Assembly (NCBI RefSeq): GCF_017571465.1
Contig: NZ_JAGETV010000015.1
Span: forward strand, 1 to 59,072
DNA: 59,072 bases
Direction of reading: 5' to 3'
Source: Thiomicrorhabdus marina
Lineage (GTDB): Bacteria; Pseudomonadota; Gammaproteobacteria; Thiomicrospirales; Thiomicrospiraceae
Part shown: one piece after another, positions 58,037-59,072 of the stretch
Layout: each line of letters begins with the position of its first letter
Numbering within the stretch: the first letter of the stretch is position 1
Made by a program: the position numbers and the translations under genes
The notes under the pieces: model-generated
Told to the model about the DNA's origin: nothing
The model's input: the letters and a program-made list of their open reading frames with translations, nothing else
Databases searched by the model: none

Positions 58037-58606
58037 ATGAAATTAGCGAACTTCTTTAAAGCCGCTCTTCTTACAGCTGGCCTAGCAACCCTTTCTGGTT
58101 GTGGCACTATGAATGCTGCTACTAACCTTGAAGACGGTGCTTGGACTACATTCAACCAAGTATGGGATAAATGGGTTGCATCTGAAGGCGATATCGCTGA
58201 CGCAACCATGTGGGAAATTAAAGTTGAAGAAGGCGTCACCTTTGAAGACGTAGTTGATGCAATCAACGCTGTGGGTATCAACCGCAACCTTAAAAACGTT
58301 GGTGAACTTCCTCTTTCTGAAGAACTTAAAGCTCGTGGCATCGAGTCTAAGACAATCCACGTAATGTCTTTCTGTAACCCTGAAACTGCACGTAAAATGG
58401 TTGACTTCTCGCCAGCAATGGGTGGTTTCCTACCTTGTCGTGTAAACATCATTGAAGAAGAAGATGGTCTTCATATCTACTCAATGAATATGGATATGGC
58501 AATCGAAATGGGCAAAAAAATGCCTCCAGAACTAAAAGAAGCGACTATGCAAGTTCGTGACACCATCTGGGAAATGATGCAAAAAGGTGCTAAGGGCGAA
58601 TTCTAA
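58037..58606 (+). CDS. DUF302 family lipoprotein
   Basis: A 189-residue lipoprotein from the ATG at 58037. The signal ends in a lipobox (LATLSGC, Cys about residue 22), and the body matches the DUF302 pattern: EEGVTFEDVVDAINAVGINR, then MSFCNPETARKMVDFSPAMG and FLPCRVNIIEEEDGLHIYS. It is followed by a terminator. The function is unknown; related proteins are periplasmic or membrane-bound in sulfur-oxidising and other bacteria. Confidence 0.82.
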   Translation: MKLANFFKAALLTAGLATLSGCGTMNAATNLEDGAWTTFNQVWDKWVASEGDIADATMWEIKVEEGVTFEDVVDAINAVGINRNLKNVGELPLSEELKARGIESKTIHVMSFCNPETARKMVDFSPAMGGFLPCRVNIIEEEDGLHIYSMNMDMAIEMGKKMPPELKEATMQVRDTIWEMMQKGAKGEF

Positions 58607-58647
58607 TATCCCCCTATAACCTTGGGCTTAAATAAAGCCAAAATCAG

Positions 58648-58680
58648 AAAAACCTCGTTAGTTCATTAACGGGGTTTTTT
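58648..58680 (+). terminator. Terminator after the DUF302 gene
   Basis: AAAAACCTCGTTA and TAACGGGGTTTTTT form a hairpin (with one G-U pair) ending in a run of T, 42 bases past the stop codon, directly before the repeat array. Confidence 0.8.
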
Positions 58681-59072
58681 GGTTTTTACGACCATTACAT
58701 TTTGTCATCGCGAGCGGAGCGCGGCGATCTTTAATTGGTTAGGCATAGCAAATCACCTGTCATTGCGAGGAGCAATGCGACGCGGCAATCACCCTGACTA
58801 TCTATACAAACGAGATTGCTTCACTGCGTTCGCAATGACGGGGTTTTGGTTTTTACGGCCATTACATTTTGTCATCGCGAGCGGAGTGCGGCGATCTTTA
58901 ATTGGTTAGGCATAGCAAATCACCTGTCATTGCGAAGAGCAATTCGACGCAGCAATTCCCTGACAACCTATACAAACAGATTGCTTCACTGCGTTCGCAA
59001 TGACGGTTTTTTTGGTTTTTTCTATTGTGATGTTTTGCCATCACAAACGAAGTGCGGCGATCTTTAATTGGT
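58681..59072. repeat. Tandem array of about 167-bp palindromic repeat units
   Basis: Units begin at about 58681, 58848 and 59014 (the last is cut by the window end). Each has GGTTTTTACG or a variant, a GTCATCGCGAGCGGAG-type arm, TGCGGCGATCTTTAATTGGT, and the pair CATTGCGA...GCAATC with GATTGCTTCACTGCGTTCG, a widespread REP-like palindrome. Short reading frames across it are non-coding. Confidence 0.9.

Noticed and set aside
57973-58452. Minus-strand 159-residue frame opposite the DUF302 gene
   Set aside because: It overlaps the lipoprotein gene, which has a clear signal peptide, lipobox and family pattern; the antisense frame has none.
58679-59067. Reading frames in the right-end repeats
   Set aside because: They repeat the same peptide in each unit and follow the palindromes; typical false genes in REP-like DNA.
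1-59072. CRISPR arrays and rRNA genes
   Set aside because: No regularly spaced short repeats with unique spacers and no rRNA core sequences were seen in the window.

Overview
The window looks like the chromosome of a mesophilic, moderate-GC gammaproteobacterium. The support is the maf-rng-yhdP cluster, dnaX-ybaB-recR beside the 4.5S RNA gene, msbA/lpxL/hldE/gmhA lipopolysaccharide (LPS) genes, and pdxB. Protein character (a PAS chemoreceptor, a Tad pilus, a CHCC zinc-finger protein after ilvE) is compatible with the Thiomicrospira/Hydrogenovibrio/Thiomicrorhabdus group, but no sulfur-oxidation or carbon-fixation gene is present, so the genus is a guess.

Layout. 1-242: AT-rich non-coding DNA with two DnaA boxes and a terminator. 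243-6129 (minus): maf, rng, yhdP. 6291-24044: a large surface-glycan region. Plus-strand genes (flippase-like protein, polyprenyl-phosphate glycosyltransferase, O-antigen ligase, DUF1919 protein, GT28-like protein) converge on a minus-strand operon (heptosyltransferase family, two GT4 enzymes, polysaccharide deacetylase, sialyltransferase-like protein, GT8-like and GT2 enzymes). A plus-strand run follows: phosphatase, msbA, lpxL, hldE, gmhA. The part from about 8700 to 11715 is visibly AT-rich. 24130-25283 (minus): ilvE and a zinc-finger protein. 25284-26067: a gene-poor spacer with an elaborate nested inverted-repeat structure. 26068-28167: argD, argF. 28256-32067 (minus): ffs, dnaX, ybaB, recR. 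32329-34879 (minus): a PAS chemoreceptor and a single-domain response regulator.

35060-38446 is a small integrative element or its remains beside tRNA-Ser(GGA). It holds a tyrosine integrase, an intact HigBA-type toxin-antitoxin pair, two decayed antitoxin fragments and a 117-bp direct repeat of GTACCG motifs bracketing the toxin-antitoxin block. 38513-48832 (minus) is a near-complete tad locus for a Flp pilus: flp, tadE-like, rcpC, rcpA, tadZ, tadA, tadB, tadC, tadD and a tadG-like gene, with no prepilin peptidase in the window. 49004-55715 (minus) holds a TolC / membrane-fusion / RND efflux operon followed by a secreted GlcG/HbpS-family protein with an 18-bp perfect palindrome in its upstream region. 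56044-58606 holds an alpha/beta hydrolase, divergent pdxB and a DUF302 lipoprotein. The window ends inside a tandem array of about 167-bp units built from REP-like palindromes.

The glycan genes together would make ADP-heptose (gmhA, hldE), acylate lipid A (lpxL), assemble core and O-chain sugars (glycosyltransferases), flip the product (msbA) and ligate it (ligase). The least-explained features are the structured spacer at 25531-25935, the repeat-bracketed toxin-antitoxin cassette at tRNA-Ser, the right-end repeats, and the AT-rich glycan segment. I found no CRISPR array and no rRNA gene.
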